NCBI RefSeq assembly: GCF_035552695.1
Contig: NZ_DASZKT010000032.1
Span: 24,006 to 88,005 of the forward strand
From: Actinospica sp035552695
GTDB taxonomy: Bacteria; Actinomycetota; Actinomycetes; Streptomycetales; Catenulisporaceae
Direction of reading: 5' to 3'
DNA: 64,000 nucleotides
Positions 34,471 through 45,643 of the stretch are shown here, piece after piece (position 1 is the stretch's first letter; every line of letters begins with the position of its first letter). The notes beneath the pieces are model-generated. The model saw only the letters and a program-made list of their open reading frames with translations. It was not told the origin of the DNA and did not search any database. The position numbers and the translations under genes were made by a program.

Positions 34471-36111
34471 ATGAGGGGGCTCGAAGTCTTCATGTCCGAA
34501 GTCCTCGGCAGGCGGCGCGCCCGCCCCAGGAAACCCGGCTTCCCCTCCGTGACCAGGGTCGCGACCGATCCGGCGCGCACCACACAGGATCTCGGCGGGC
34601 TACTTCCGGTGCCCCCGGACGACCGCGAGAAGTATTCGTACACGAAGCGCGGCTCGAGGCTGCTGGTTGTTTTCGCGACACTGAGCTTCGTCGCACTCGT
34701 GTATAGCCAGATCCTGATGACCCGGCTTTCTCCGTGGATATGGTCTTATGTCCCCTTCCTGGGATTCACCATCGTCTACTTCATCATTTCGCAGTTCGTC
34801 ACGGCACTGACTCCCGATTTCGATCTTCCGGCGCACCGCAAGGTTGTCTCGGCCTGGCAGCCGGAGTCGTACCCGGCGGTGGACGTGCTGCTGCCGGTCT
34901 GCGGCGAGCCGACCGAGGTGCTGCGCAACACCTGGCAGCACGTGGCCGCGCTGCGGGATCGGTACCAGGGCAAGGTCACCGCGTACGTGCTCGACGACTC
35001 GTCCAGCCCGAAGCTGCAGAAGATGGCCGGTGAGTTCGGCTTCGTCTACGCCGGCCGGGCCAATCGCGGCTGGTACAAGAAGGCCGGCAACATGCTCTAC
35101 GGCTACCGAATATCGCACGCGCCCTACATCCTGCTGCTGGACGCCGACTTCGCGCCGCGGGACGACTTCCTCGACGAGGTGCTCCCGCAGATGGAGGCCG
35201 ATCCGAAGATCGGGATCGTGCAGACCCCGCAGTTCTTCCGGGTCCTCGACCAGCAGAGCTGGGTCGAGCGGGGGGCGGGCGCGGTGCAGGAGCTGTTCTA
35301 CCGCAACATCCAGACCTCGCTGTCCAACTACGACGGCGCGATCTGCGTCGGCACCTGCGCCGTCTACCGGCGCGCCGCCCTCGAGGCCAACGGAGGCATG
35401 ACGCTGATCGAGCACTCCGAGGACGTGCACACCGGATTCGACCTCTACCTCAAGGGCTGGGTGCTGCGCTATCTGCCGCTGGCGCTGTCCACGGGGGTGT
35501 GCCCGGACAACATCGCCGCGTACGTCAATCAGCAGTACCGCTGGTGCTCCGGCAACATGAGCATGCTGGGCAGCAAGAAGTTCTGGGGCGCCAAGCTGCC
35601 CTGGCGGGTGCGGCTGAGCTACTTGTCCGGGTTCTTCTACTACGTGCACACGGCTCTGGGCACGTTCGTCGTTCCGCTGGTGCCGACCGCGCTGATGCTG
35701 TTCTGGCCGCACGAAATGCGCGTGCAGGACCTGGTGTGGGTGCTGCCCGGGCTGCTCTACGCGGGCCTCATCTTCCCGCTCTGGCACCGCGTCCCCTACC
35801 GGCTCGAGGCGTACGCGTGCCGGATGATCTACGGCTGGGCGCATGTCTTCACGATCTGGGACGTGCTGCGCAAGCAGCGGATGGGCTGGCAGCCGACCGG
35901 GTCCGCGTCCAAGAAGCAGGGCCGCAACCAGCGCTTCTGGATCGGCATGATCGGCTGGACCTCGGCGACCGCGCTGGCCTGGGTCGGGGTCGCGCTGTGG
36001 CGGATGAAGGACGGCGATCCCATCGACTTCGCCCTCTTCCTGGCCTCCGGCCTGTTCTACGCGGCGACCGCGGCGCGGGTCTTCGCCCAGCCACGGAAGG
36101 CGGAGGCCTGA
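34471..36111 (+). CDS. Membrane processive glycosyltransferase, family 2 (cellulose-synthase-like)
   Basis: A 546-residue membrane enzyme likely to polymerise a beta-glycan from a nucleotide sugar and move it across the membrane. Two N-terminal membrane helices (about 63-113) precede the catalytic domain. The GT2 residues are in order: Asp in YVLDDSS (175), DAD at 224-226, the base in EHSEDVHTGF (318) and QQYRW at 354-358, the mark of processive synthases. Four more helices follow. There is no PilZ domain. ATG 34471 is given; ATG 34492 is possible, and neither has a clear ribosome site. Its stop overlaps the start of a GH26-like lipoprotein, so the genes are coupled. The product polymer is unknown. 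Confidence 0.88.
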   Translation: MRGLEVFMSEVLGRRRARPRKPGFPSVTRVATDPARTTQDLGGLLPVPPDDREKYSYTKRGSRLLVVFATLSFVALVYSQILMTRLSPWIWSYVPFLGFTIVYFIISQFVTALTPDFDLPAHRKVVSAWQPESYPAVDVLLPVCGEPTEVLRNTWQHVAALRDRYQGKVTAYVLDDSSSPKLQKMAGEFGFVYAGRANRGWYKKAGNMLYGYRISHAPYILLLDADFAPRDDFLDEVLPQMEADPKIGIVQTPQFFRVLDQQSWVERGAGAVQELFYRNIQTSLSNYDGAICVGTCAVYRRAALEANGGMTLIEHSEDVHTGFDLYLKGWVLRYLPLALSTGVCPDNIAAYVNQQYRWCSGNMSMLGSKKFWGAKLPWRVRLSYLSGFFYYVHTALGTFVVPLVPTALMLFWPHEMRVQDLVWVLPGLLYAGLIFPLWHRVPYRLEAYACRMIYGWAHVFTIWDVLRKQRMGWQPTGSASKKQGRNQRFWIGMIGWTSATALAWVGVALWRMKDGDPIDFALFLASGLFYAATAARVFAQPRKAEA

Positions 36112-37190
36112 TGCGCCGGCCCCGCGTCCGGCACGGCCGGATATCCGTGGTCCTGGCGGCCGTGCTGCTCGTCGGCTGCGCGCTGAGCGGCTGCTCGGTG
36201 GTCCGGGCCGCCGGCACCTGGAACGACCCGCGGCGTCCGGTGGCCGGCTCCGGCGCGAAGGGCGCGGCCCCCGCACCCACCGGAGCCGCCACCCACTCCG
36301 CGGCGGCGGGGCAGAGCGTCCCGCTCGCACCGGCGTACGACATCACCCCGCTGCTGAACCCGAGCCGCAAATACCTCGGCCTGGAGATCGACGGCTCGCC
36401 CGATTCGATCTCGCCCGCCGAGAAGTTCGCCGGCTGGGTCGGCCAGAAGCCCAACCTGCTCGGCCAATACCTCGCCTGGGGCACGTCCTTCGACACCCAG
36501 GCCGCGTCCAACGCCTGGTCCTACGGTGCGATGGACTTCGTGGTCTGGGAGCCGTGGAACACCTCGTTGGCGAACATCGCCGCCGGGGACAGCGACACCT
36601 ACATCACGTCCTTCGCCACGGCCGTGCGCACGCTCAACGTGCCGATCGCGCTCAGCTTCGGCCACGAGTTCAACGGAAACTGGTACCCCTGGGGCACCAG
36701 CAAGAGCACGGCCGCCGACTTCGTCGCCGCGTGGAAGCACGTACACGACCTGTTCGCGGCCGCGGGTGCGACGAACGTGATCTGGATCTGGGACCCGAAC
36801 GACATCTACCCCGTCTCGAACGTCCAGCTCAAGCAGTACTACCCCGGCGACACGTACGTGGACTGGGCCGGCGTGACCGGCTACTGGACGGCGGACGGCC
36901 CGCACACCTACAGCTCGCTCTACCTGCCGACCCTCGACGAGATCCGCGAGTTCACCGAGAAGCCGTTCATCATCGCGGAGACCTCCGTCGAGGCGGGTAC
37001 GGACGAGGACCAGTCGCTCAAGGACCTGTTCAACGCAGTGGATCAGCATTCTGACATCCTCGGCTTCGTCTGGTACGACTACAACAAGGGCGGCGACTGG
37101 CGGATCGAGAACCGCCCCGCGCTGCAGTCCGAGTTCCAGCAGGAACTCACCACCGGCGAGTTCGGCTTCACCCTGAGCGGTGTCAAGTGA
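36111..37190 (+). CDS. GH26-like lipoprotein, catalytic residues present
   Basis: A 359-residue glycoside hydrolase relative, probably anchored outside the membrane. The N-terminus RRPRVRHGRISVVLAAVLLV leads to lipobox LSGC (Cys28; LVGC at 23 is also possible), then a low-complexity linker. The TIM-barrel part has the GH26 acid/base motif SFGHEFNGNWYPWG (Glu186) and the nucleophile in FIIAETSVEAG (Glu290). GH26 members cut beta-mannans, mixed glucans or xylans. It lies between a GT2 synthase (one-base overlap) and a GT39-like gene (four-base overlap). By analogy with the hydrolase in cellulose operons, it may trim or release the new chain. Confidence 0.85.
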   Translation: MRRPRVRHGRISVVLAAVLLVGCALSGCSVVRAAGTWNDPRRPVAGSGAKGAAPAPTGAATHSAAAGQSVPLAPAYDITPLLNPSRKYLGLEIDGSPDSISPAEKFAGWVGQKPNLLGQYLAWGTSFDTQAASNAWSYGAMDFVVWEPWNTSLANIAAGDSDTYITSFATAVRTLNVPIALSFGHEFNGNWYPWGTSKSTAADFVAAWKHVHDLFAAAGATNVIWIWDPNDIYPVSNVQLKQYYPGDTYVDWAGVTGYWTADGPHTYSSLYLPTLDEIREFTEKPFIIAETSVEAGTDEDQSLKDLFNAVDQHSDILGFVWYDYNKGGDWRIENRPALQSEFQQELTTGEFGFTLSGVK

Positions 37191-39037
37191 GCCAGAGTCA
37201 GTACGAGGAGGACGCCGCCGCGGAGACGCAGCTGCTCCCGGCGATCGTGCCGCGCGCCGCCGCGTCGTCCGAGATGCGTGCCGAGGCCGCTGCCGAAGCT
37301 CCGGCCGCGGCGCCTGCCGCGGCCCCCGCCGCACCCGCCGCCCCGGAGAAGCCCGCCAAGGCGGACGACGGCGGCTTCTCCGGTCCGCCGTCGTGGCAGG
37401 AGAGCGTCCCCTTCGACGAGACCGGCGTGCTGCTGCGCCCCGAGATGCTGCGTCAACACGCGATGCAGGCCGAGACCGAGCTGATCAAGGCCATCAAGCT
37501 GGACGCGGTCGATGACGGCTCGGAGGCCGCCAAGGCGCAGCGCCCGGGATTCTGGACCGGAGACTGGCCGCGGCGCGGACTGCTGACCGCGATCCTGTTG
37601 CTGCAGGCCGTGCTGACGCTGCGCAACAACAACTCGGCGTTCGAAGACGAGGCGCTCTACCTCTACGCGGGCCACCTCGAGCTGGGCCACCTGCTGTACG
37701 GCACCGCGCTGTCCACGAACTTCTGGTCCTACTTCTCCGGCGCACCGACGCTCTACCCGGTGCTCGGATCGGTGGCCGACCAGGTCGGCGGGCTGTTCGC
37801 CGCACGGCTGCTGAGCCTCGCTCTCATGCTCGGCACCGCCGGCCTGCTCTACCTGCTCACGCGCCGGATCTTCGGCACCCGCGCGGCCCTGTGCGGCACG
37901 GCGCTGTTCTCCTTCTCCGAGGCGGCCGTGTTCGTCGGCGGGCTGGCCACGTATGACGCCTGCGCGCTGTTCCTGCTCGCGCTCGCCGCTTGGCTCGTGG
38001 TGCGCTTCGCCAAGGCCACGTGGCCGCTCTACCTGCTCGCCGTGTTCCCGGCGGGGATGGCGGTCGGCACGAAGTACGCCGCGCTCATGTTCGTCCCGGT
38101 GATCGTGCTGTTGGCGCTGTTCGCCGCCGCACCGTACAGCGGCAGGCTGGCGCTGCTGCGCCCGGTCTCGCTCGGCGTCGGGGTCGCCTTCGTGCTCTGG
38201 GCGATGGCGCGGATCGCCGGATCGACCGCGCTGCAGGGCGTCGAGCAGACGACGACCGCGCGGGCGCAGGGCACGAACTCGATGCTGTACGTGCTGCAGA
38301 ACGGCGGCCAATGGGGCGGCGCGGTGTTCGCCGCGGCCGTGCTCGGCGGCGTGTATCTCATTATGCTGCCGCCGTCGCACGGCCACCGCTCGTTGCCCGA
38401 CGCCCGCTGGCAACGCGTGTTGATGGCGCTGCTGCTCGCCGGCACCGCGGCGCTGCCCGTCGCCTACCAGACGTACCTGCACACGATCACGTCGTTGCAG
38501 AAGCACGTGGCCTTCGGCCTGTTCTTCGCCGCGCCCCTCGCCGGGTACGGCCTGGTCCGGCTGGTCGGCTCGCATTTCCACCGGGCGCAGCTCGGCATCG
38601 GCGTCATGGTGCTGGCCTTCGCGCTGGGCATGGGCCAGTCCCTCGAGCTGTTCCACGGCTGGCCCAACTCGAACACCATGGTCACCGAGCTGATCAAGTA
38701 CCAGAAGCCGGGCGGCCACTACCTCGTCGAGGCCGACTCGGTGGCGATCTACGGGCTGCGCGGCGACCCGGACGCCGAGCCGACGCAGTTCACCGACACG
38801 TTCTACTTCACGTACACGACGGCGAAGGGGCAGGCGCTGAGCGGCACCGCCGCGTACCAGGCCGCGATCGCGGCGGGCTACTTCCAGGAGGTGGTCTACA
38901 ACGGCATCGACAACCCGGGAGTGGACCAGGCGATCGCCCAGGCCATGTACCGCGCGGCGAACTACCGGCTGGTCGCGACCATCCCTTCGATGACGAGTTA
39001 CGGCGCCGCCTACTACTACTTCTGGGCCCGGAAGTAA
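37187..39037 (+). CDS. GT39-like membrane glycosyltransferase
   Basis: A 616-residue multi-pass membrane protein of the ArnT/PMT (GT39, GT-C fold) type, which takes sugars from a polyprenyl phosphate carrier. After ~120 residues of Ala/Pro-rich cytoplasmic sequence and a first helix comes the acidic loop NNSAFEDEALYLYAGHLEL with the catalytic-type acids. About ten helices follow, with LATYDACALFLLALA and MAVGTKYAALMFVP. An extracellular C-terminal part has FYFTYTTAKGQALSG. The start GTG overlaps the stop of the GH26-like gene. A paralogue with the same motifs lies at 50265-51914. It probably decorates the polymer made by the GT2 protein; acceptor and sugar are unknown. Confidence 0.82.
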   Translation: MSQSQYEEDAAAETQLLPAIVPRAAASSEMRAEAAAEAPAAAPAAAPAAPAAPEKPAKADDGGFSGPPSWQESVPFDETGVLLRPEMLRQHAMQAETELIKAIKLDAVDDGSEAAKAQRPGFWTGDWPRRGLLTAILLLQAVLTLRNNNSAFEDEALYLYAGHLELGHLLYGTALSTNFWSYFSGAPTLYPVLGSVADQVGGLFAARLLSLALMLGTAGLLYLLTRRIFGTRAALCGTALFSFSEAAVFVGGLATYDACALFLLALAAWLVVRFAKATWPLYLLAVFPAGMAVGTKYAALMFVPVIVLLALFAAAPYSGRLALLRPVSLGVGVAFVLWAMARIAGSTALQGVEQTTTARAQGTNSMLYVLQNGGQWGGAVFAAAVLGGVYLIMLPPSHGHRSLPDARWQRVLMALLLAGTAALPVAYQTYLHTITSLQKHVAFGLFFAAPLAGYGLVRLVGSHFHRAQLGIGVMVLAFALGMGQSLELFHGWPNSNTMVTELIKYQKPGGHYLVEADSVAIYGLRGDPDAEPTQFTDTFYFTYTTAKGQALSGTAAYQAAIAAGYFQEVVYNGIDNPGVDQAIAQAMYRAANYRLVATIPSMTSYGAAYYYFWARK

Positions 39038-39050
39038 TACTCTCGGCGGC

Positions 39051-39770
39051 ATGGGCAGGCAGCAGGATCCGACGAGCGAGGACGCGCCGCGCAGCGACCG
39101 CAAGCGGCACCGGGTGTTCGCGAGTTGGTACCCGGGGCGCGCGGCGGCGATGGACCGGGGCGGGTTCGCGGCGTACCGGGACCGTTTCCTGGCGGGGCTG
39201 TCCGGCCAGGTGCTGGAGATCGGCGCGGGCAGCGGGCTCAATTTCACGCACTACCCGCCGGAGGTCGAGCGGGTGGTCGCGGTCGAGCCGGAGGCGCGGA
39301 TGCGCGAGCTGGCCCGGCAGGCGGCGGCTGAGGCCTCGGTGCCGGTCGAGGTGGTGGACGGCGTCGCGGAGGATCTGTCGTCCTTCGCCGGCCAGTTCGA
39401 CGCCGCGGTGTGCTCGCTCGTGCTGTGTTCGGTCCCTGATCAGTGCGCGGCGCTCGCCCAGCTGCGTTCGGTGCTGCGCCGGCAGGAGGGCAGCGAGGTC
39501 GGCGAGGTGCGGCTGCTCGAGCACGTGCGCGCCGACGGTCGGAAGCTCGCCGGCGTGCAGCGGGCCCTGGACGCGACGGTCTGGCCGTGGATCGGCGCGG
39601 GCTGCCACTGCTCGCGCGACCTCACGAAGGCCATCGCCCCCGCCGGGCTCGCCGTGAAGTCCGCCGAGCGCTTCAAGTTCCCGCCCACTGGCCCGACGAT
39701 GCCCACCTCGCCGCACATGTTGATCACCGCCGTCCCGGAGCGCCGCGCGGACCCCGGACGGCGCGGCTAG
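39051..39770 (+). CDS. Class I SAM-dependent methyltransferase
   Basis: A 239-residue methyltransferase. The SAM site is VLEIGAGSGLNFTHYP (motif I), followed by VVAVEPEARM, DGVAEDL and the central strand FDAAVCSLVLCSV. The pattern is that of the UbiE/METTL7-like small methyltransferases acting on lipids or small molecules. It starts 14 bp after the GT39-like gene and so probably belongs to the same transcript, which hints at methylation of a lipid carrier or polymer, but this is inference. Confidence 0.85.
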   Translation: MGRQQDPTSEDAPRSDRKRHRVFASWYPGRAAAMDRGGFAAYRDRFLAGLSGQVLEIGAGSGLNFTHYPPEVERVVAVEPEARMRELARQAAAEASVPVEVVDGVAEDLSSFAGQFDAAVCSLVLCSVPDQCAALAQLRSVLRRQEGSEVGEVRLLEHVRADGRKLAGVQRALDATVWPWIGAGCHCSRDLTKAIAPAGLAVKSAERFKFPPTGPTMPTSPHMLITAVPERRADPGRRG

Positions 39771-39839
39771 CGGAGATCGTCACCCGACGCCTGAACCAAC
39801 CCCTGAACCTGACGCCGGATCAACCCTTCGGGCGCTGCA

Positions 39840-40466
39840 TCAGCCCTTCGGGCACTGCGGCGCGTTCGGCGTGAGGGTGAGCGAATCGACCTTCCAGCGC
39901 CGGTCGGACTGGCGGGCCACGCCCAGCTGCTCGTAGGTCGAACGAACGCTCTTCGCCTGGACCGCCGCGCCGACCACGTGGGTGCGCGACTCGCCGCGGA
40001 CCACGTGCGACCAGTCGGCGCAGAAGTCGACCTTCGCCGAGCGTCCGCCCTTGGCCGGGGTGTACTGCGTGGTCTCGAGCACGATCGTGCCGACCGGCTG
40101 CTGCTGGTGCCCGGTCCACTGCTTTATCTGCGTACTCACCTCGGTCAGCCCGGGACCGGTCCAGTAATCGGCGAGTTCGGTGGACTTGCCGGAGCCGGTG
40201 TACTCCGCCTGGACCATCGAGCGCATCGCCTGCTGGACCGTGAACAGCACGGCGTACTCGGTGCGGTCGGCCAGCACGGGGTGGTGGAAGGCCACGGCGA
40301 CCGTCACCGGGAGAGTGATCCGCTGGTCCTGGTGCGAGGCCGTCGCGGTGGTCGGCTGGATCAGCGGCGGATCGGCCGGGGCCTGCGCACACGCAGCCGA
40401 CAGCGCCGCCACCGCCCCCGCCGCGAACACGCCCGCGTATCTGCGGCCCGTCCTCGTCACACGCAC
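39840..40466 (-). CDS. Hypothetical lipoprotein
   Basis: A protein of 208 residues that I do not recognise. The N-terminus (TRTGRRYAGVFAAGAVAALSAAC) is a lipoprotein signal with lipobox LSAAC. The mature part is hydrophilic with no known motif; it includes VAVAFHHPVLADRTEYAVLFTVQQAM and ends in NAPQCPKG. GTG 40466 is chosen because TACCTT ends six bases upstream, giving a leaderless mRNA; GTG 40460 with GGAGG before it is an alternative. It is convergent with the methyltransferase. Its shape resembles small NTF2-like exported proteins of actinobacteria. Confidence 0.7.
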   Translation of the reverse strand: MRVTRTGRRYAGVFAAGAVAALSAACAQAPADPPLIQPTTATASHQDQRITLPVTVAVAFHHPVLADRTEYAVLFTVQQAMRSMVQAEYTGSGKSTELADYWTGPGLTEVSTQIKQWTGHQQQPVGTIVLETTQYTPAKGGRSAKVDFCADWSHVVRGESRTHVVGAAVQAKSVRSTYEQLGVARQSDRRWKVDSLTLTPNAPQCPKG

Positions 40467-40563
40467 CTCCCTAAGGTAACGCTGTGCGCACAAGTGTGCA
40501 CCAGCTGTCACCAAAAGTGTGACGTGCGCTCTCCCCGCGCCCGTCACCCCAGGTCACGCCTGC

Positions 40564-41691
40564 TCAGCCACCCGAGTCGTCGAGCTCGGCGCCGTCCGGG
40601 ACCGTGTCGTCGTCGCGGTTGTCGAGCCAGCCGTAGGGCAGGACGACGCGCGCCGGCGAGTTGGTCCGGCCGCGGGGCTTGCCCAGGACCTCGGTCGGGA
40701 ACGGGGCGTCCTGGTCGAGCTTGCCGAGCAGGTCGTCGAGTTCCATCAGGCTCGAGGCCATGGCCATACCCCGGCGCAGATCAGTGCCGACCGGGAAGCC
40801 CTTCAAGTACCACGCCACGTGCTTCCGAAACCCTGTGACGCCTTCGCGTTCGTCCTCAAGCCACTGTACGAGGAGCTCCGCGTGGCGTCGCATGATTTTC
40901 GCGACCTCGCCGAGCGCGGGCATGGTCCGTTCGGGCCGGCCGGCGAAGGCGTTGGCGAGGTCGCGGAAGAGCCAGGGACGGCCGAGGCAGCCGCGGCCGA
41001 TGACGACGCCGTCGCAGCCGGTTTCGCGCATCATGCGCAGGGCGTCGTCGGCCTCCCAGATGTCGCCGTTGCCGAGGACCGGGATGTCGACGGCCTCCTT
41101 GAGCCGGGCGATCGACTCCCAGTCGGCTTCGCCCGAATAGCGCTGTTCGCCGGTGCGGGCGTGCAGCGCGACGGCGGTGACGCCCTCCTCCTGGGCGATC
41201 TGGCCGGCCTCGACGAACGTGAGGTGGTCGTCGTCGATGCCCTTGCGCATCTTGATGGTGACGGGGATGCCGGCGTCGCGGGCGGGTTCGACCATCGCCC
41301 GGACGATCTGCCGGAACAGCTGCCGCTTCCAGGGCAGCGCCGAGCCGCCGCCGCGTCGGGTGACCTTCTTGACGGAGCAGCCGAAGTTGGCGTCGATGTG
41401 GTCTGCGAGGTTCTCCGCGACGACCATCTCGGCGGCCTTGCGCACGGTGGCCGGGTCGACGCCGTAGAGCTGGAGCGAGCGGGGCTTCTCCTGCTCGCCG
41501 AACTCGATCATGCGGTACGTCTTCGGGTTGCGGGCGACCAGCGCCTGCGTCGTGATCATCTCGCAGACGTAGATGCCCGCGCCCTGTTCGCGGCACAGCT
41601 GCCGGAAGGCGACGTTGGTGATCCCGGCCATGGGCGCTAGGACCACCGGCGGGTCGACGGCATAGCGGCCGAAGCTGAGAGAGGACGTCAC
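40564..41691 (-). CDS. dusB: tRNA-dihydrouridine synthase
   Basis: A 375-residue FMN-dependent enzyme that reduces uridines in tRNA D-loops. The TIM barrel begins PPVVLAPMAGITNVAFRQLCRE, continues CEMITTQALV and SLQLYGVDP, and has the active-site ANFGCSVKKVTRRGGGSAL with the catalytic Cys. Further marks are KMRKGIDDDHLTF, VALHARTGEQRYSG, VLGNGDIWEADDA and GVVIGRGCLGRPWLF. It is divergent from ppdK. The symbol follows the usual naming for this actinobacterial group. Confidence 0.93.
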   Translation of the reverse strand: MTSSLSFGRYAVDPPVVLAPMAGITNVAFRQLCREQGAGIYVCEMITTQALVARNPKTYRMIEFGEQEKPRSLQLYGVDPATVRKAAEMVVAENLADHIDANFGCSVKKVTRRGGGSALPWKRQLFRQIVRAMVEPARDAGIPVTIKMRKGIDDDHLTFVEAGQIAQEEGVTAVALHARTGEQRYSGEADWESIARLKEAVDIPVLGNGDIWEADDALRMMRETGCDGVVIGRGCLGRPWLFRDLANAFAGRPERTMPALGEVAKIMRRHAELLVQWLEDEREGVTGFRKHVAWYLKGFPVGTDLRRGMAMASSLMELDDLLGKLDQDAPFPTEVLGKPRGRTNSPARVVLPYGWLDNRDDDTVPDGAELDDSGG

Positions 41692-41753
41692 TCTTCCAGG
41701 GTCTCACGGCTCGACGTGTGGCCTCTCACGTCGACAGTCTTTCTACCCGCGAG

Positions 41754-41759
41754 TAGTGT
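41754..41759 (+). promoter_or_regulatory. Candidate -10 of ppdK
   Basis: TAGTGT lies about 80 bases before the ppdK start. A transcript starting near 41766 would include the terminator-like hairpin at 41776-41807. Confidence 0.45.
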
Positions 41760-41775
41760 CTATAGACGTCAACAG

Positions 41776-41807
41776 GGTTGCTGGTCGTGCGGGTCAGCAA
41801 CCTTTTT
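41776..41807 (+). terminator. Terminator-like hairpin in the ppdK leader
   Basis: GGTTGCTG and CAGCAACC form a perfect 8-bp stem with an 11-base loop, followed immediately by TTTTT. It lies between the likely promoter and the GTG of ppdK, so it could act as an attenuator. Confidence 0.65.
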
Positions 41808-41836
41808 CCGTACGCGAGGACTTCAGGGAGCCCCAC

Positions 41837-44554
<2,718 letters not shown>

Positions 44555-44562
44555 GTTTGCGG

Positions 44563-44575
44563 CACAATGACCGGG
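44563..44575 (+). promoter_or_regulatory. Leaderless promoter of the 44.6-kb GH26-like gene
   Basis: CACAAT (44563-44568) ends six bases before the GTG at 44575, without a ribosome site. Confidence 0.45.
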
Positions 44576-45531
44576 TGAGCCGACGCCTAAGGATCCTGAT
44601 CACAATCGCGGTGGTCGCATGTCTTGGCGTCGGCGCCTGGTCGGCGTGGGGGCCGCGTAACAGCGGAGACGCCGGGGCGAAGTACGAGCCGGCCGACGGG
44701 AGCGTGTACCTCGGCGTTTCCACCGACATCGGCCGACTCGACGCGTTCGACACGGCGGCGGGCCTGACCGGCGGTGCGCATCCGGCGATCTACGACCAGT
44801 GGACGACCCCCGACGGCGCCGTCCAGCCGATCCTCACCAACGCCAAGTCGCGCTCGGACATGGCGCCGATGATCTCCTGGAACCTGCCGATGACCGGCGG
44901 CCAGATCACCGACGGCAGCAAGGACGCGTACCTCAAGGCCCAGGCGCTCGCGGTGAAGAACTTCGGCGGCGCGGTGTTCGTACGCCTCGACTGGGAGATG
45001 AACGCGAGCTGGTACCCGGACTGGAATCTGCCCGCGGTGACCACGGCCCAGTTCATAGCCGGGTGGCGGCACGTGTACCAGGTCTTCCAGTCGGAGGGTG
45101 CGACGAACGCCGCCTTCGTCTGGTGCCCCACGCTGTGGAACGGCCCCGGCGGCCGCAGCCCGGACGCGTGGTACCCCGGCGACGCGTACGTCGACTGGCT
45201 CGGCATCGACGCGTACCCGCAGAGCGCGGTCACCTCGTTCATCATGAGCGGCCCCGGCGGGCTCACCGACACCGCGAAGTTCGCCGTGCAGCACGACAAG
45301 CCACTGATGGTCGCCGAGTGGGCCCCCGCCCTGCCCCAGCCGGACACCGCGGCCGCCATGGACCTCGTCTTCGACTTCGCCGCCGCGAACCCGAAGACGG
45401 TCAAGGCCCTGGTTTACTTCGATTTCGATACGAACGGCAAGGACTACACGCTCAAGGACCATCCCGTGGGCGCGCAGGAATTCCGCAAGCGCGTCGACGG
45501 GAATTCGAATTTCCTGCTGTCGCTGCGGTAG
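44575..45531 (+). CDS. GH26-like secreted or membrane-anchored hydrolase
   Basis: A 318-residue protein with an N-terminal membrane anchor or signal (RRLRILITIAVVACLGVGAW) and a GH26-like barrel. The acid/base motif is VFVRLDWEMNASWYPDW (Glu141) and the nucleophile lies in PLMVAEWAPA (Glu248), so it is probably active. The strand EGATNAAFVWCP matches AGATNVIWIWDP of the lipoprotein at 36111-37190. It lies 20 bp after ppdK but has its own leaderless promoter. It stands between the two polysaccharide modules of this window. Its substrate is unknown; a beta-glycan is most likely. Confidence 0.82.
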   Translation: MSRRLRILITIAVVACLGVGAWSAWGPRNSGDAGAKYEPADGSVYLGVSTDIGRLDAFDTAAGLTGGAHPAIYDQWTTPDGAVQPILTNAKSRSDMAPMISWNLPMTGGQITDGSKDAYLKAQALAVKNFGGAVFVRLDWEMNASWYPDWNLPAVTTAQFIAGWRHVYQVFQSEGATNAAFVWCPTLWNGPGGRSPDAWYPGDAYVDWLGIDAYPQSAVTSFIMSGPGGLTDTAKFAVQHDKPLMVAEWAPALPQPDTAAAMDLVFDFAAANPKTVKALVYFDFDTNGKDYTLKDHPVGAQEFRKRVDGNSNFLLSLR

Positions 45532-45548
45532 CCCTCGTGGCAGCACCC

Positions 45549-45577
45549 GTGACAACGCACCGGATCTTGGCTACGCT
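45549..45577 (+). promoter_or_regulatory. Promoter of the ArsR-like gene
   Basis: GTGACA (45549-45554) and TACGCT (45572-45577) are 17 bases apart, a good vegetative promoter. Confidence 0.6.
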
Positions 45578-45595
45578 CCTGGTGAAAGCACGGGG

Positions 45596-45632
45596 GGCGC
45601 CCGGATGGGGATCCGGGCGCCGTGAATCACGG
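45596..45632 (+). promoter_or_regulatory. Hairpin and palindrome in the ArsR-like gene leader
   Basis: A perfect 11-bp stem (GGCGCCCGGAT with ATCCGGGCGCC) with loop GGGG is followed by the palindrome CCGTGAATCACGG (45620-45632). Both lie between the promoter and the ATG. There is no T-run, so an mRNA-stability or operator role is more likely than termination. Confidence 0.5.
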
Positions 45633-45643
45633 GGAATGCTCCA

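Noticed and set aside
41756..41836. ppdK starting at GTG 41756
   Set aside because: This would place the start on the promoter and translate the terminator hairpin; GTG 41837 has a ribosome site and fits the family length.
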